From the NCBI GenBank assembly GCA_037954665.1, contig JBBMOL010000039.1, forward strand, positions 3,472,001 through 3,536,000: a DNA stretch of 64,000 bases, given 5' to 3'. The translations under genes and the position numbers were made by a program. Origin of the DNA: Laguncularia racemosa (lineage: Eukaryota > Streptophyta > Magnoliopsida > Myrtales > Combretaceae). Under the pieces are notes generated by a model. The model did no database searches, had not been told where the DNA came from, and was given only the letters and a program-made list of their open reading frames with translations. How positions within the stretch are numbered: position 1 is the first letter of the stretch; the number at the start of each line of letters is the position of its first letter. Below, one piece after another: positions 60,774 to 64,000 of the stretch.

Positions 60774-61517
60774 TTAGGAATCTCCCTCAACTAGGTGTTC
60801 TGCCAATTGGTTGGCTAAAGATTGCCCTTTTATCGAATTTTGATTTATATATGTGATATCAAATTCTGATAAAAGCATTTGCCATTTGGAGATTCTCCCT
60901 ATCAAAACGGGCTTCTCTATCAAGTACTTCAGAGGATCGTGTCTTGTCAGCAACTCAATGTGATAGTAAAGGGTGTATTGCCTCAATCGGTGCATGACCC
61001 AAATCAGAGCACAACAAGTTCTCTCTACTTCTGAATACCTCTGTTCCCCGTCTGTAAATTTCTTGCTTAGATAATATATGGAATGCTCTCTTCCCTCTTC
61101 ATCTTTCTGCCCCAGCACGCACCCCATGGATTCAGGGAGTATCGTGAGGTATAAGAATAAGGGTTTCCCTTGCTTTGGAACTATCAAGACTGGAGGATTT
61201 ATGAGATAATCTTTGATTGTCCTGAATGCTTCTTCACATTCATCGTCCCATTCTACTGCAGCATTCTTTTTTAGCAAACGGAATAGTGGACGACATTTGT
61301 CTGTGAGCCGTGAGATAAAACGAGCTATGTAATTCAATCTTCCCAGCAAACCTCTTACCTCTTTGACAGTATGTGGAGAAGGCAGCTCTGGTATCGCCTT
61401 TACTTTGTTATGGTCGATTTTAATGCCTTCTAGGCTTATGACAAACCCTAACAACTTGCCTGTTGTGACCCAAAAAGTGTACTTTTCTAGATTTAATTTA
61501 AGTTGAAACTTTCTCAA
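60774..61517 (-). pseudogene. Tat/Ogre RT thumb and first RNase H
   Basis: LLGFVISLEGIKIDHNKVKA, LLGRLNYIARFISRL and the connection to RNase H (YYLSKKFTDGEQRYSEVE). It follows the RT part after a one-base frameshift near 61530. Confidence 0.88.
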
Positions 61518-62250
61518 CCGCTTGAAGAAACTTTCTCAGAATAACTGTATGACTTTCTTCTTCTTTAGACTTAGCTATCATATCGTCGACATATACTTCG
61601 ACTTCTCGATGCATCATGTCATGAAGTATTGCGACCATGGCTCTCTGATACGTTGCCCCGGCGTTTTTCAAACCAAAGGGCATGACTTGGTAATAGAAAG
61701 TTCCCCATGTTGTGATGAAAGTCATCTTAGTTTTATCTTCTTCAACCATTTTTATTTGATTATATCCTGAGAAACCGTCCATAAATGAGAAAAGATGGTT
61801 TCCTGCAGTGTTGTCTACTAGGACATCGATGTGAGGTAAGGGGAAGTTATCTTTTAGCATGGCTTGGTTTAAGTCTCGGAAGTCTACGCATACACATACT
61901 TTTCCATTCTTTTTTAGAACAGGGACTATATTCGTTACCCATTCCGGATAGTCAGATACTTCGATGAACCCCACTTCTAGTAGTTTCTTGACTTCCTCTT
62001 TAATTTTTAGTAAGATGTCAAGCCTAAATCTTCTCAATTTCTGCTTTTTAGGTTTGACATCTTTCCTTGTGAGAAGCTTATGAACTACTATTGATTGGTC
62101 TAATCCTAGCATGTCGCCATATGACCAAGCGAACACATCTGCATACTCAGCTAATAGCTCGTTTATCTCGCGTTTTTGCTCAGCACTTAAACTGGTCCCG
62201 ATCTTAAGGTTTTTAGGCTGCTCAGTGTTTCCTAGATTTACTGTCTCCAC
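61498..62250 (-). pseudogene. Tat/Ogre reverse transcriptase palm
   Basis: FAWSYGDMLGLDQSIVVHKL, VCVDFRDLNQA, MPFGLKNAGATYQRAM and catalytic YVDDMIAKS. Sound to the frameshift at its end. Confidence 0.9.
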
Positions 62251-62799
62251 TAGCTCGTCAATTGAAATTCCACTTTGTTCATGTTTTTTCTAACTTTCTT
62301 ATATTATTTCGTGGTCAAGGACATCGCCTCCAACGGCTGACTCAACAGTGCTGGAAACGATATCTGTGTTTTTATTTCTTACCTGCGCGAAATGTCCCTG
62401 ACGTTCAATGGTAGGGAATCTGGGTGAAGTGAAACAAGAGTACGTATATAAGCAAGAAACAAACGAATTGCAATTTATTGAATCATGAAAAGAAATCACA
62501 ATAGAAATTTGTTTAATAATTGTTCCCTATCCTTAAGCTGACCTAGTACTATCAATAGGATAACATAACCAATTGTTGAGAGTTGGATGCTGCTTAAATG
62601 TGCGAGGGGTTGGGCTCCCATTGCTGACGTCAGCTTCGCTTACCCTTGGCTCTTGAATGGTAGTTGCTTGTTTGAATGATTGTTGGAGGGGTGGAAAATG
62701 CATCTGAGTATCACTTGACTGCTCTTTCTATCTACCTCTGATACCTCTGGCTTGTGCCTCTTCATGGGCTGTAGGAACGTACCCTAGTCTAAACGTCCC
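62251..62799 (-). pseudogene. Tat/Ogre protease-RT linker
   Basis: Stop-ridden minus-strand coding relic (LGYVPTAHEEAQARG after the TAA at 62800-62802). No domain expected here. Confidence 0.55.
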
Positions 62800-63255
62800 T
62801 TACTGTCCCTCCTTAAACTGATGGCCTTCTTTACTAGTCACCACATTCACCTCGTTGAATATTTGGAGACCAAAGTCTTCGGAACCATCTTCCCCGATGT
62901 AGGGTATAGCAGTCTCTTTATAGATGGCGTAATCTTGCTCTCCCAGCACGGTGATGATCTGTCCATTTGCAATGAACTTGGCTTTCTGATGGAGGCTTGA
63001 GGGTATAGCTCCAGCGGTATGTATCCACGACCTTCCCAAAAGTAGACTAAAAGACCTTAGAATATCGAGGACTTGGAAGGAGATGTGGAATATCTGCAAG
63101 CTAATCTCCACTGGCAAGCTTATTTCCCCTACTATGTCTCTCTTCGACCCATCGAAAGCCTTGACCACTATTGAGCTTGGTTTGATGTTACTTGGATCGA
63201 CTCCCAGTAGGTCGAGGGTAGCCAATGGGCACATGTTGAGAGAAGATCCATTGTC
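62800..63255 (-). pseudogene. Tat/Ogre protease region
   Basis: Active-site DNGSSLN at the right edge, then FSLLLGRSWIHTAGAIPSSL and LHQKAKFI. Gag and everything upstream are missing; LTR sequence starts within about 10 bases of the active-site codon. Confidence 0.85.
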
Positions 63256-64000
63256 TAGATACTTGTCTTGTTGTCGAGTCTAATTTTTTATTTTTCATTC
63301 CTAATCCGATTTATACTAGACCCTATGCTCATCTAATATAGATTCTCGACTTGAATTAGGAATTTCATTTTATTTTTGGAGTCGCCGCCCAACTATGGTT
63401 GGGAAAGGTTGAATTAGGACTAATTGAGCAGATTAATCCTAATTTGGATAACAAGTCAGCGAGATTTCCTCTTTTCGTTTTTGTGAAAGAGGAAATGGAA
63501 AACCAGAGTTTCTAGATTCGGAGGCTAACCTATTAAAACCTTAAAGTTACCACCCTATTCTCTTGAAATCTAAACCTTAGCCTAATGTCTTTTGTTGTTA
63601 TTTATTTTGATTTTTGGTTTTTTGTTATTTTTTTGTTGTGTTTTTGTTTATTGGTTAAAGACAAATTATTCTAGCTATGGAAAAATGATTTTTTTATTCT
63701 TTTTAGGGTTGCCCCAAATGGGTGCCTACGTACCTACTATTCAGGATCAAACGGGCCATAGTTTGCTTTTCATGAAAAACTTTAGTGTGTTTGTTAATTT
63801 TAATTATGAAATTACTTTTGGTTTACGTTTTTATCATTTTAGTGTTTTTTGGAAAAATTAAGCCTAAGCTTGATTGTTTTTTTTTTTGAAAATTGATAAT
63901 TTTGAGGAAAAAACCAATTTTAGATTTATTCAAGAAAAGCATTTTTCTAAGTAATAAAAAAAAATTATTTCCCTATTTTTAACCTACCTCTAATATTATT
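63256..64000 (-). repeat. Second Tat/Ogre LTR (runs off window)
   Basis: Matches 54356-55100 throughout, with few differences. It abuts the protease active site without PBS or gag, so the element has an internal deletion or this is a separate insertion. It continues beyond the window. Confidence 0.8.

Overview
This is nuclear DNA of a flowering plant, most likely a eudicot. It is AT-rich and intron-bearing, it is packed with plant-type LTR retrotransposons (Ty1/copia SIRE-like, Ty3/gypsy Athila, Tat/Ogre and a chromovirus-like pol), and it holds one plant wall-associated-kinase-like gene. The species cannot be named from the sequence alone. I see no bacterial, organellar or CRISPR content and no convincing tRNA or rRNA gene. 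I did not find a new biological system; the notable content is nested, rearranged mobile DNA plus an assembly artefact.

Layout. 1-7927 is an error-rich second version (stretched homopolymers, single-base losses) of 10.64-18.75 kb and is cut off by a 500-N scaffold gap at 7928-8427. 8428-11293 is the 3' end of a plus-strand copia element (envelope-like ORF, polypurine tract, LTR). 11294-18.4 kb is a nest of gypsy relics: two 1.34-kb inverted arms, each holding an LTR plus primer-binding site, surround a pol-deficient gypsy unit (family B). 19179-29250 is a nearly complete minus-strand SIRE-like copia element with gag, protease, integrase, RT/RNase H and an envelope-like ORF. It is disabled by stops and frameshifts, and its 5' LTR is clipped by 59 bp at a junction with a four-unit tandem repeat.

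31.5-34.2 kb holds a second, inverted family-B copy, into which a minus-strand chromovirus-like gypsy remnant (34.2-37.03 kb) is inserted. That remnant is fused to an Athila 5' end (37.03-39.22 kb, minus), which is followed head-to-head by another Athila internal fragment (39.22-41.57 kb, plus).

The only intact cellular gene is the wall-associated-kinase-like receptor kinase at 42752-45630 (three exons, 739 aa). 46-53.3 kb is gene-poor and holds a hAT-like non-autonomous element, a Tourist-like MITE with TTA target duplications, foldback hairpins, diverged tandem duplications and a solo chromovirus-type LTR. 53.29-64 kb holds an Athila LTR fragment followed by a minus-strand Tat/Ogre element: LTR, tandem repeats in the 3' untranslated region, and pol broken by stops. 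Its integrase is interrupted by a clean family-B solo LTR with 5-bp target duplications.
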